64,000 nt of DNA from Mycogone perniciosa (lineage: Eukaryota; Ascomycota; Sordariomycetes; Hypocreales; Hypocreaceae), in contig JAOALB010000092.1 in the NCBI GenBank assembly GCA_025331125.1, positions 124,001 through 188,000 of the forward strand. Reading direction: 5' to 3'. Positions within the stretch are counted from its first letter, which is position 1; each line of letters opens with the position of its first letter. The position numbers and the translations under genes are program-made. Under the pieces are notes generated by a model. That model made no database searches, had not been told where the DNA came from, and saw only the letters and a program-made list of their open reading frames with translations. Below are positions 11,665 to 22,211 of this stretch, in pieces.

Positions 11665-13908
11665 ATAAATGACATTCCACGCCGAGACTAGCATGAATGT
11701 CCATCTGACTGGTGCAAAGCGACAATTACTACCCAAGTAGGCAGGTATTCTATTTCTTTCAGCAATAGTCATGCTACTACTCCGTATGTACTACTGCTAT
11801 GTACGGAGTCCGAAGCAACTACTCGTACGAGTTCCTATAGGTACGGACATCCCTGCCGGATCCAATCATCGGAAACCGGCAGCTCGTGCGTGTCGTTTGG
11901 GCCCGAGCCGGGAAACCGACCCAGCCGAGTTGCACACTCGTACGGAGTACAATATTCCGTTTTTGCAAGTACAAAGTACGAGTACTAATCATACGCGTAT
12001 TATGTGCTCACTCCTCCGGGCGAGTACCATGTACATGCCAGGGTCCCCAGACACGACAGGAAAAGCCAATTGCTGCCATAGGAACGGAGTATGTGCCGAG
12101 CATTACTCCGTACTCTGTACTCCGTACGAGTAAGTAAGTCAATGCCTAGTTGTGACGGCTCTTTTGACCAACCAAAGTGGCCCTTCGGAGTTAGCCCTGC
12201 GTGCTGTTCGGAGTACGATTGTCTAGTATTATTTAGCAGATCCGATATTGTCCGATATATTAGCCGCAACAGCAATTGCCGATCGCAAAAGGACGTTCTA
12301 AGTCGTAATTTGATCTTAGCAAAACGAATGAAGACCAGACGCACAAGGAAAAGCAAATAGCATGTACGGAACGGCCGATTCTGTCAGATACGGAGTAATA
12401 CCCTATCAACATATCGATCAACTATACGATGCGCTTCTATATTTCTATATTTACCAGGATGTTGAAAATGCACCGAAACATCCGGTGATTAAAACAGATA
12501 AGCGCCGAATGATACTACTACTACCAGTAATCGCATGCCTGCATGCCAAGATGGCCTCGAGCCAGTGGGAGGTGTTCCTTGGGAGTCCTTCTGGAGACTC
12601 GGAGAAACTACGAGTAGATGGATGAACGTCAGGCTAGGATCCGGCGACAATCTGGCATGCCTGTTGTGGGGTAGTCCAAGGATCCCTTGCCCCAGCATCC
12701 TTCGGAAGTTGGCGGCTTTGCACCTGGATGGGCAGTAATACTAGTATTACTGATCCTCCCAGAGCAGATCTCACCACCATTGTGTGCCCTCCGCAACCAG
12801 ACCAGTCAATCACGAGGATCAACATCTACTCACAGTCTGGCGTTCTTCGCACAGCATCTCGATGACGATGGCCCAGGTTCTAAACCTCCACAATCATCCG
12901 CCTCACCTCACATTTCCACTACTCGTAGTCCTTTCCCCCAAACACGAAAGAACGGTGTACTTCTCCTGCTCGTACGCTGCATGGCGAAGCAGAAGCCAAG
13001 AAAAGCCGGGCCAGTTGTCAAGCTGACAGTTGAGCTCACTTACGGACTCCGTGCTCCGAACGGCCTCCAGCACCACATATACACACACCGTTCAGAGCCA
13101 AGCTTTTTCGGCGCCGGAGGACAGACCGAGAGAGTGAGATGAGGGCTCCTCCTAGTACGAAGTAGCAGCAGTAGTAAGTAGCACTAGTAACAAGTCATAT
13201 TTTATACTACTCCGTATATTATTGCCATTCTTGGAAAACGGTGCTCGGCGCACAGTCCGAGCGCTGACTGCTGCTGCATCAGATTGTTATTTCCCCATAA
13301 TAACATAGCGCCACCCCGAACTCCCATCTCAGATGAAGTACATACAGCGATCGTCAGCCGAACGGAACGGGTACGAAGTGGACACGGGTCCTTTCTTATC
13401 CAAAGGGCCCCCAACGGAAGCCAGTTTTCGTTTACTACTTGTGTACGGATTATGTACTACTCGTAAGGTATGTAAGATAATAGCACCAGTAGTGCTCGGC
13501 CCGTATGACCGGCCCGACGGTGTGTGTGTGTGTGTGTGTAAGAGAAAGAAAAAAAGGAAATATGCGTGACGCAAGCTTACGGGTCGGAATGGAAGAGGCA
13601 TGAATCCTGCTCCGTACCGAGGAGCCGAATGCCTGTTCACACCAGGGATGCCGATATTACTTGCCGACGGCCACACAAGACAGAGACGAGACGTGACCAG
13701 ACGTGACCAGACCATCCGGTCTACCGCGCTTTTGATTACTTAACCCTCCATCATGAGGCTGATGTCGGCGATCTGTGAGCATGACGTGAGTGGAATGGGG
13801 ACTTGGCGCCCCGTATTAACGGCCTTGCATTCTCCGAAGGAGCCGTTATCTTCCACAAGACGCAAGACTGAGAATTGAGGCCGCAGAGACGACAGTCACA
13901 AATATCCC

Positions 13909-13967
13909 GAAGAAAAAGAAGAAGAAAGAAGAAAGAAGAAAAGAAGAAGAAAAGAAGGGGGAAAAAA
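13909..13967 (+). repeat. GAA-rich polypurine tract
   Basis: About 59 bp made only of A and G, mainly GAA and GAAA units, about 330 bp beyond the UFD2 stop codon. It could form a triplex; no gene is involved. Confidence 0.85.
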
Positions 13968-14295
13968 CACTCTCTCTCTTGAGCAACGTCAACACAATTT
14001 CTATCCCAGGACTGTCTTTTTTCATCGCAACATGAGTCATGAATCTAGTTTCTGTAGAACTGCATGTCCACCGACCGAGTCTTCGTTACAGGCGTTGACC
14101 CTCTTTGACCAGTCAATCCGTTAATCAATAAAAATGATAAAAATAAAATAAAGTCCAGCATCTGGCTGGCACATTAGGAGGCTCATCGTTGGCCTCCTCG
14201 CTCAATTTCCCAGTGCTTCGCATCCCCGAATCAACAACAGCCATGGCTGCCCTTCAACAAACACTCCATTATCTGAACCACACGTAGAGCTTCCC

Positions 14296-17200
14296 TCAAT
14301 CTTCTGAGGTATCCATGTCATCTCCTCCCGGGAGCTTGCTTCTCGCTGCCTGCATCTTTTCCTGTCGCCACTTCTCAATTTTTTCCTTCAGCTCCGTCTG
14401 CGGGATGGCATCCTCAATAGTCATCGGCTGACGAGTGAATGGGTCCTTTGGGTCACTCAGGAGATGCTGCACAATAGTTGACCGATCAACAATATGTCTG
14501 CTCGGCAGCAGAACAGGATCCTTCATGATCTCGCCCATGATGGGATCCTCAAACTCCGCTGGCACGTCGCCAAGATCGAGGTCTGCCTGATCCTGTAGTT
14601 CTTTCGCTTGCACAAACTTGAGCTTGAGCTTGTCCCACCTCGCGACGTCGTCAGAATCTTTCTGGTTCTTCGACGTTAGGATCCGTGACACACGATCTAG
14701 GACCTCAGGCTTGTATGAGCGGCCATCTGCCGCAACGGCATCGATGAAAACCTGCGAGGTGTCCAGGTTCAAGTAAATATCAACGAAATCAGAAATCAGC
14801 TGAAGCGGCCGGAAATGATACTTCTCCCTGTTCGAGACGTTCAGTTCGGCAGCGGCCTTCCTCCCCGCCAGCGTCTCTAGGTTGTAATTTAACATGCTCG
14901 CCAGACGCGACACGATTTCGGGCATCGTGAAAGCCTCACTCAGCGTCTTCGTAAAGAGCTTCATCATCTCTAGTGTCTCGTTGGCCAGTTGCATGTATGA
15001 TGTTGCCTGAGTGCCCAGACTCTGGAGTTCCTCCTCCTTCTTCTGGCGGTCTTCTGCAAGGAGGGAAGTGTCTTCGAGTTCTTTCTCAATGGTGCGCATC
15101 TTGGGGAACTTTGTAAAGGCTTCGTCCAGAACATACGTGGTGTCATTCAGTAGCATGTTGACGAACTGGACGAAAAATCCCCGATTGACCCTGATACTCT
15201 TCGTTAGCCTCTTGATCAAAGCATTATGTTTCCAGAGGCTGACATACTTGCTCTCCCGAACCAGCTGTTGTCTGTAAACGTCATTGACCCAGACGCATTT
15301 AATCACCTGGAAGATTTCGTATCGGATGTTGAACTTGTCATAGAATTGCGTGTTGGCGCCGGTAGACTCGCACTCTATGTAAAATTTCATCAAGGCGTGC
15401 AGGAGGTAGTCATGAGCAAACTTAATGGAGATCAGTCGATCGCCCAGCACACCTTGCTTCAGGTGCATAAATTCCCAAGTTCCAGAGAAGAGCAGGGAGA
15501 CCAGTGATGATTTAAGATAGGGGTTCCTGATGCAATCGGATGATCGTAGGAATGTGATGCATAATGCAATCATCTCCTCGCCAACGGCGTTGGGGAGAAT
15601 TGAGGGGATCCATCTACATTATGCCACACACCATTAATACATCTCAGGGAGGCGTGACTTCTTCGGTGCAACTTACTTGAACACAAATTTGAAGTTATCG
15701 ACTATATTCTGAAGTGTGTATTCAGGAAGATATGAAAATGCATCGGTATGGAACACAGTGAGAGGCAGCCTATATTCTATTAGCCGTCCGGTTCGTCTGT
15801 CTTGAGCCCGGGGAAACATACTTGATCGTTTCGCTTTCATTCCCAGGCTTGTAGTTTGATCCAGTAGCGAGTCGAAGCAACCAGACTGCCACGTATCGCA
15901 TGAACCGCAGTGACGTGCTCTGCATCCGCTCATCAAAGAGGACACCCTCAACCGAGTACTTGAATGCAATTGTCTTTTCCAATACCAATATATGCCGCCT
16001 CACAGCCTCTTCGAACAGTTGGAGCTGGTGTGGCGTGTTGACCAATTTAGGTTGTTCCGCTTCCATAGCTTTGATGCGCCTCTCCAAATACTTGATTTCA
16101 CGGTCTAGAGTCTTCAGCCCCGAGTTCAGCGCCTCGCTTCCATAGTGATGAGCTGCCAGCGTCAAAAAGAAAGCCTCGGAAATGAAGTTCGACTCCCCAT
16201 CCACCTTCTCCGCGTAATACTTGTCGGCCGCAGCTTGATCTGCATTGAGCTTGGTCTCGTCCTTGATATCGACCCGGGGCTGCCTCCGGAAATACCGAAC
16301 ATCGATCTTGTCCACCTTGCTAAAGTCGTTATCCATGAAAGGCTCGCAAAATCGATCCAAAACGGCAGTGATATTCATCATGAACCCATCTGACGCAACC
16401 TCCCTCGGATCAACTTGCATGGCCCTCCTCATGTGGTTCATGTTCATGATGTAAGCGAACCAATCGAGTATACGACTCCTGGTATCCAGGCTTGCTCGAA
16501 TAAACGCGTTTGCAATCACGAAGAGGTCATCTTGGTGGGTCCTGAGTACCATTCGCAAGGAATCTTGTGCGTTCAGGATGCGTGATTTCTCGAGAGTGCG
16601 CGCCCCAGGGAAGTAGCTCTTGATAACTTCTGGCTGCAATGGAGATAGCCGAAAGAAGGGCCCGAGTATTGTGTGCGTCTCAATACTAGGAGCCGGTTGA
16701 GCCAGATTAAAGTGTGGATGCTTTGCAAGGTTCGATATCAAAACTGGGAAGCGTGTGTATGTAAGTAATGCCTGCAAACGTCAGACAAGGTGCTCATGCA
16801 TGATATCTCTTGATGCAGCGGTATTACCTGGACATAGGGCTTGTAATCATCTCCCATAGAAAGAGCCGAGAGTTGAGCGCTGAGCGTGACCATGGCGTCG
16901 CTGAAAATGGCAGGAAATTCGTCGTCATCATCAAACCGCTTGATGGCCTCCTTGATAAAGTCAAGACAGATGCCATCGTCCGCGAGACCACGGAGAAGAT
17001 ATGGGACAAGAGTGTCATGCGCTCGGTTAGGCTCGCGACTGGAAATCCGTCAGTTATGACAGGCAAAAGGTTGCTGAAACCGCTTCCAACTAACCCGTAT
17101 AAAGCTGGCATTGTCAGGGCAAAGAGACAGTTGCTCATGCACAAGCGCTTCGCCTCCTCGTGGAGCCCTAACCTAAATTCGCTTACTTGCCTGATCGCGG

Positions 17201-17937
17201 AGGCTGCTTTGACGGCTCTCTTCCAACATGGCAGAAGGTAGTGCATCAAAGGTTTGTCCACCGGCCAGTTGCCGCAAGCCTCTATAATCGCCTGATCTAG
17301 AATGCCAACAGACAACTTCAAGGGCTCCCCGGAGTCGTTCAGCTCTTGATTCAAATTTGGCAAAAAAGTCAAACGGTGGACACCTTGGCTGCTCATCATA
17401 CGATGCGGGTCAACAGTGACACGAAAGATCTGGCCAAGCACTCTGTCGGCATACTCCTCGTTCGACTCGGGCTGGACAGGCGTGGTCGGTTTGCGCGGGG
17501 GCGTTGCTGAAAGGATGTCGTCAACTTCAGAGGCGGACCTCTTCCGAGCAGTATGAGAAGTACCTGAGGAGCTTATAGTTGGGACGGTCTTGCTGGGCCG
17601 AATACCAAGTTGCTCAAAGGGGTTTGAGCTCGATTGTGATGCCGCCGCGGCAGGCGTTATGTTAATCTTGGGCTTGTTCTCGGCTTCGGCGCTCTGGGAA
17701 TTCGACGCGGCTGCAGTGGGTGTTTTGGAGCCCTCGGCGTCTGAAGCACTGCCCTCAGCTGGTTTCGAAGCAGCTTGGCCGCCCAGCTTGGCCAGACGCC
17801 GTGCCCGGATCTGCGAGGAACATGTTAGCATCATGGGGTGAACGCGCAAATGGCTGGAGCACGAGACTCGCCTGCGCCATCTTTTCCTTGTCCGGGGCAT
17901 CAGCACCCGACTGAGACGGTTGTTTCTTTGGATCCAT
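14296..17937 (-). CDS. ufd2: Ubiquitin conjugation factor E4 (U-box), UFD2
   Basis: Six exons: 17937..17872, 17810..17095, 17038..16828, 16771..15822, 15769..15677 and 15613..14296, giving 1117 residues, in line with fungal Ufd2. Every junction restores a family-like reading (KMAQ/IRARRLAKLGG, ALYG/REPNRAHD, DDYKPYVQ/ALLTYTRF, ETIK/LPLTVFHTDAF, KFVFK/WIPSILPNAVGEE). The C-terminus is a U-box (PAEFEDPIMGEIMKDPVLLP, then HIVDRSTIVQHL and DPFTRQPM). Ufd2 binds oligo-ubiquitinated substrates and extends the chain with E1/E2/E3 enzymes, working with Cdc48 in proteasomal degradation. The first intron (17811..17871) has a GC donor (CAG/GCGAGT), supported because only this join gives the conserved MAQIRARRLAKLGG. 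The next gene upstream, on the same strand, is another ubiquitin-ligase type protein. Confidence 0.96.
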
Positions 17938-18710
17938 GATAGGCCGTCCCAGAATCTGTCGATGGCAAAAAACAAGTGCTCTGGAGAGACGTCGTGGGAA
18001 CAGGCAGAAGGGAAAGCAGTCGAATGGCGAGGCTGACAAAAGGCTTGGGTTCGGGCAATACCCCACGGGTTGACAATCAATAATAGTGGAGATGTGATGT
18101 CGTATGCGGGGCAGCTCAGCAGCTCAGTGGTGCCTAGCTCAGTCGAAAGCCCCTGTAAGCCCTGTAAGTGGCGCTGTTTGCGCTGTCGACGGTGCTCTAT
18201 ACAGAGGGTTTGAGGGCGGCTGGCTGCTTGATGGCGGTGCTGCCTAGTTCGGTGTTTTTGATGACAGCCCTGCAACAGATCCGGGATAGACAGACAAACA
18301 GACAAAGACAAACAACCTCGGCGAGGAGATTGGGACTTCAAGAGGGAAAAGGCCGAAGATGCTCTGAGAGATTTGAGTCTCATGACTCGGGAACATAAAA
18401 CTCATACGATTTATGAAACTCCGCCGCCGGAGAAGCAATAACATTCACACAAAGTCCGCGAGCGGAGCTTCAAATCCTTGTATTACTCTTGTTGGCTCCT
18501 GACGGCGGAAGCCAGGAGTACTTTGTACTTTGTACTGAATGGTCTCATTCTGTCATTCTCTCATACGCCTCATTTATAAACCGGGTATCACTTGCCTTGT
18601 CTTGCCTTGCCTTGCCTTCGCGCAACGCCACCACCCTAGAAAGACATCAACACTCAAAAAGAAAGAAAAAAGAAAGAAAGAAAGAAAAAGGATAATTTGC
18701 GTGTGATTAT
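17938..18710. other. Intergenic region with UFD2 promoter and RING/TRAF 3' UTR
   Basis: Two same-strand genes are separated here by 0.77 kb. Visible features are CTTGC pentamer repeats (about 18595-18620), a GAAA-rich tract just outside the RING/TRAF stop (about 18657-18690), and a CAGCTCAG/CCCTGTAAG short direct repeat near 18115-18170. No gene is supported. Confidence 0.6.
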
Positions 18711-20309
18711 TTACAATCGAGGTAGATCAATATCCGTGCCAGATGACCGCCGCCTTTCTGGCAGCACTCTTACAGCTTCCGAGCCGCCGTCAGGGTGCAA
18801 CGTCGTAGAGGTCCCTGTATTGTTGGTTGCCCTAATCCGTCCCTCCTCCCGGCTGCGGTTCAGAAGCCAGTTAACATGCATCCGAATCATGTTGATGTTG
18901 TTTCGTAGTTCAGCAACCTCCTCTCGAATGGGCATAACTTGGTTGAGGGTCCACATGCTCTGTCGTGCCTCGAGGTGAGTCAAGTTCTGGTGAACCTCCT
19001 CAAACCCGGCGTCTAGGTCTTGAATAGTTCGATTGTCGCCAAGTGCAGAGTCCCCGCCGCCACGACGGTTGATTCCTGCGGAAATCTCGTCTAGACGACG
19101 ACTATTTTCATCTTGCCGGGCATGCACATCACGGAGTTGGCTTCCAAGGTCACCATATGACCGTATCAGCTCTCGCTGAGTACGGATAATGGCACCGGAA
19201 GGCGTATCAGGATGAAAGGCGCATGCCAGAGAATGACCATTCAGGTGTTTGCGGACAACCTGCACTGGGCAGCCAACATCCTTGTAGGGACATGGCACCT
19301 CAACTCCGTCACATTCAACCTCGTGGTGGGCAGCCATCTGCTCTCGGCGAATCAGCTGCCAACAGTCCTCACACCGAGTCTTGGTTCTAGGACATGAAAG
19401 GAGGTGGATCTCGCGGTCAGCATCTTCAATGGCGGCGTGGCAGTAAGTACAGCTATCTTCTCGATGGTGACATGTTTCATCTGTAGGTTTGTAGCGAACC
19501 TTTTTGTCGCAATCTGCACCAGGACAAGGATACTCTCTGAACCTACACTCAGTTGTTGCATGCCGCTCCACCATTTCGCGCCTCATCTCCTTGATGCAAC
19601 CTCGTCTATGATACGGACACTTAACTATCAGACTATTAAGCTGAGTGCGAATCAGTCTCGCAGCGCTGAAACAGTCCTTCCAGGCCAATTGCTCTCTATC
19701 GATCGGGCAGGCTGTCCCCGAAGGACTAGACGAGATGCTGCGGCGCATGCACCGATAGCAAAATGTATGATCGCACGGGGTGGTGACGGGGTCGACGAGA
19801 GGGTCATGGCAGATGGGACAGAACAAGTTCGGGTCTGGGTCATTGACATATGTGAGTGAATACAAGTCAAATACGGAATTACCGCCGTATCGCTTCGGAA
19901 TATCCAACGACGAGGGATGTGGAGGCAACAGAGGCCCTGAGCGACGGCCTGTCCCGGTATTCGCAAGGCGACCAGCCGTGAGGTACGGCGCGTTCCATGT
20001 CGTCTCCGACATAGTGCCAAGTACCGTCTGGCTTTGGGTTTCAGGGGCCGCATATAAGGTATCAGGTGATGGGGAACGGACGAGGCTGGTGACGAGATCC
20101 GGAGTCGCATCAGTCTGTCGTAGGTTGCGACGGGCAGAGCGCCGTGCCGCCGCAGAACTGATCGGTTGTCTGTCATCATCGCTCGGCTCGGAGGCAATAT
20201 CGCGCGAGGTCCCAGCGGTCATGGATGCCTGTGTCGGCAGGTCGCCAGGGCGAGTCACCTCCTCGAAGTGTCCATACACTTCTTCGTGTTGCTGCTGGTT
20301 TGATGCCAT
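18711..20309 (-). CDS. RING finger and TRAF-type zinc finger protein
   Basis: Intronless gene of 532 residues, starting MASNQQQHEEVYGHF. A disordered N-terminus is followed by a C3HC4 RING at about residues 164-202 (CPICHDPLVDPVTTPCDHTF, then CYRCM and CPIDRE). Next come several Cys/His-rich modules of TRAF type at about 220-340 (CPYHRRGC, CPGADC, CTYC, CEDCW, CPYKDVGCPV), and then a coiled-coil stretch with many Glu/Arg/Gln residues to the C-terminus. The layout suggests an E3 ubiquitin ligase with zinc-finger substrate or partner binding and coiled-coil oligomerisation; no MATH/TRAF-C domain is visible. The substrate is unknown. It lies on the same strand as UFD2, but 0.77 kb apart, so only a loose thematic link can be drawn. 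Confidence 0.88.
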   Translation of the reverse strand: MASNQQQHEEVYGHFEEVTRPGDLPTQASMTAGTSRDIASEPSDDDRQPISSAAARRSARRNLRQTDATPDLVTSLVRSPSPDTLYAAPETQSQTVLGTMSETTWNAPYLTAGRLANTGTGRRSGPLLPPHPSSLDIPKRYGGNSVFDLYSLTYVNDPDPNLFCPICHDPLVDPVTTPCDHTFCYRCMRRSISSSPSGTACPIDREQLAWKDCFSAARLIRTQLNSLIVKCPYHRRGCIKEMRREMVERHATTECRFREYPCPGADCDKKVRYKPTDETCHHREDSCTYCHAAIEDADREIHLLSCPRTKTRCEDCWQLIRREQMAAHHEVECDGVEVPCPYKDVGCPVQVVRKHLNGHSLACAFHPDTPSGAIIRTQRELIRSYGDLGSQLRDVHARQDENSRRLDEISAGINRRGGGDSALGDNRTIQDLDAGFEEVHQNLTHLEARQSMWTLNQVMPIREEVAELRNNINMIRMHVNWLLNRSREEGRIRATNNTGTSTTLHPDGGSEAVRVLPERRRSSGTDIDLPRL

Positions 20310-21157
20310 GCTCGTGCTGGTTGAGTTTCGGAAGCGAATGGCTCAATGGAGACAGATGTGGCCGTGAGCAAGGTCCTTGAATGGTGTATTGAACATGTGT
20401 GTGGTGAGATGCGCCCCGATGGACGATGCTTGAAAATGCGGTCCTCATTCAGGATCTAACTTTTGAGGTTGATGAATCGTTGGCGCGATCAGAAGAGCCG
20501 AGGGTGATTTACGAGTACGGAGTACGTGTACTCCGTACAAGGACAGCACTAGTTGATGGTGGGGTGGTAGTAAAACCCTAACCCTGGACCGGTCTGACCT
20601 GTTTGTATCTCATTGCTCGTCGATTTTGGTAGAACAGAACAAACGGACAATGGCAAATTATGAATGATGACATAGCTGACTTGGCATGTATGATGTCCCC
20701 AGTGGCTTGGGTTGGCTAAGCAGCTCTTAACCCAATTTGTATGAATAATGCTCCATCATATCTACTTGGTTGATAGGGTAGGAATATCAAGATGGGCGTG
20801 ATCTATCATGACGCCTTTCGCCCCTACGTTGTAGATGTCATCATAGTGACGCAAAACCAGTAGGTTATATTATGTTGAAGCTACCAATGGCCCGAACCTT
20901 TCGAATTCCCACAGTGGTCCTGGTGGCATGTTCACCTGCACCGTTGAAACTTACTACGGGCAAAACAAGATTGGAAGGCATGCAATAGCAATACGGGAAC
21001 GGAATTAGATGTTCAGAAGTAAGCTCTATTATCATTAAATAACATCTATTAATCGTGTGTTCGTAAACAGCAGATTGACTCAAATCCTTTTGGTCCCTTC
21101 TTCCAGGGTAGCCGAAGCGTAATACCATCATTAATCCTTTCCAAAGGTGTTGGTAAA
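20310..21157. other. Intergenic region with palindrome and CCCTAA motif
   Basis: Promoter side of the RING/TRAF gene and 3' side of the solute-binding protein gene. It holds a TACGGAGTA inverted pair (TACGGAGTA and TACTCCGTA, about 20515-20538) and, at 20572-20587, AAAACCCTAACCCTGG. The latter contains AAACCCTAA, which matches the telo-box type element known from some eukaryotic promoters. No further gene is supported. Confidence 0.55.
20572..20587. promoter_or_regulatory. Telo-box-like AAACCCTAA motif upstream of RING/TRAF gene
   Basis: AAAACCCTAACCCTGG lies about 265 bp upstream of the RING/TRAF start codon (20309). It matches two telomere repeat units in the CCCTAA sense. It may be a binding site for a Myb-type telomere-binding factor or a scrap of interstitial telomere DNA; the sequence cannot decide between these. 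Confidence 0.35.
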
Positions 21158-22211
21158 TTAATTAGATGATGTTGAGTTGGAAGCCGGTGCAGGGCTATAC
21201 AGCTGCTGTCCGTCCTTCTTGAAGCCAATAACGACATCCTGGCCTCTCTTGCCGACAAGCCACTTTGCGAACGCATCGGCCATCTTGGGATTGGGAGCCT
21301 TGGTTCCGATCAGGAGATGGGCCGGGTTCAAAAGAGGACCATCAGCATTGTCAGAGCCGGCCTTGTAAATAACGGTTTTGTTTCGGACATCGGCGTCCAA
21401 TGACAGCATAGTTCCTCGGTCGGTGATGGTATATTCCTCGAGCACAATCGCAGCTGTCAGGGCCTGGATGGGGAAGGCGATGTATTGATGGTACCAGGTG
21501 GAATAAGCAGTCGCCCAAGGAACCTAGAGGATTCAACATCAGTATCCATGCGAAAAACCGGTCTTGAAAGTCAGTAGAGACGAACCTGTCCGATACTAGC
21601 CCACAGCAGGGACTCCTTGATGTTTGTAGCAGACTTGTCGTAGCGACTCAGAAATCGCACGGGAGGAGTGGTCTGCTTGTTCTCGGCCACCTCACGAATC
21701 TGGGAGAAGATTGTCGTGATACTGGCTGATTTGGAGATGTTTGCCGGGTTGGAGATGGGGCCGACGAGGAGGAAGTGGTCCCGGAAAGCGTAGTAGCTGG
21801 GAGATTTGGCGATGCCTTGGCTGATGGCAATTTCCTCCGCCGACGGGGTATAGGTGATGCCTACATCGATGACACCGGATTTGAGGTACGCGATGCTGTA
21901 GGTGGTGTCACTCTGATACCACGCCACCTTGAAGGGATCGCTACCATTGGCTACGCTATCCTTGATGAAAGCATCTGCAAGAGCTGTGATGGAGGAACGT
22001 GTTTCAGAAGCTATCTCAATATATATCATGACTGCCTGTAGGTCATACCTTTGACAAGCCCACTCTGGCCGGCACCGCCATTGCCAATGTTCAGCAGGAT
22101 CTTGGAGCTTGTGCTATTGAGTCCTCCATCGTACACGGCAGCAGGGTCCACGGCGGAGCATGGAGCTGCGAGAAGAGCAGCAACGGCAATAAACTTGCGG
22201 AGGGGAGCCAT
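21158..22211 (-). CDS. Secreted TupA/PBP-like solute-binding protein
   Basis: Three exons, 22211..22049, 21983..21586 and 21523..21158, joined by GT-AG introns of 65 and 62 bp, give 308 residues. The start is MAPLRKFIAVAALL with a typical secretion signal ending near residue 20 (PCSA/VDP). The rest resembles bacterial periplasmic tungstate/molybdate-type binding proteins of the TupA/PBP-like group: ILLNIGNGGAGQSGLVKALA near the N-terminus, VIDVGITYTPSAEE, RDHFLLVGPISNPANI and FLSRYDKSATNIKESLLW are the equivalents of the ligand-site segments. Fungi lack the matching ABC importer, so the role is unclear: an extracellular anion or small-ligand binder is possible. The two fungal introns show it is established in the genome, not contamination. 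A Ser/Asn-rich tail closes the protein, without a GPI-type hydrophobic end. Confidence 0.82.

Larger units (their letters stand above)
5144..14295. other. 9 kb gene-poor interval rich in simple repeats
   Basis: No stretch here reads as a convincing protein. The many open frames are short, overlap on both strands, show no domain or splice-joined continuity and are largely made of microsatellite sequence. Visible structure: microsatellites (listed separately), about twenty exact copies of TACGGAGTA or its complement plus many relatives (TACGAGTA, TACGAAGTA, TACAAAGTA), two G-rich repeat arrays and a polypurine tract. It separates the start of the Zn2Cys6 gene from the 3' end of UFD2, so it may hold a very long promoter, non-coding transcripts or old repeat debris. 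No tRNA or rRNA was recognised. Confidence 0.65.
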
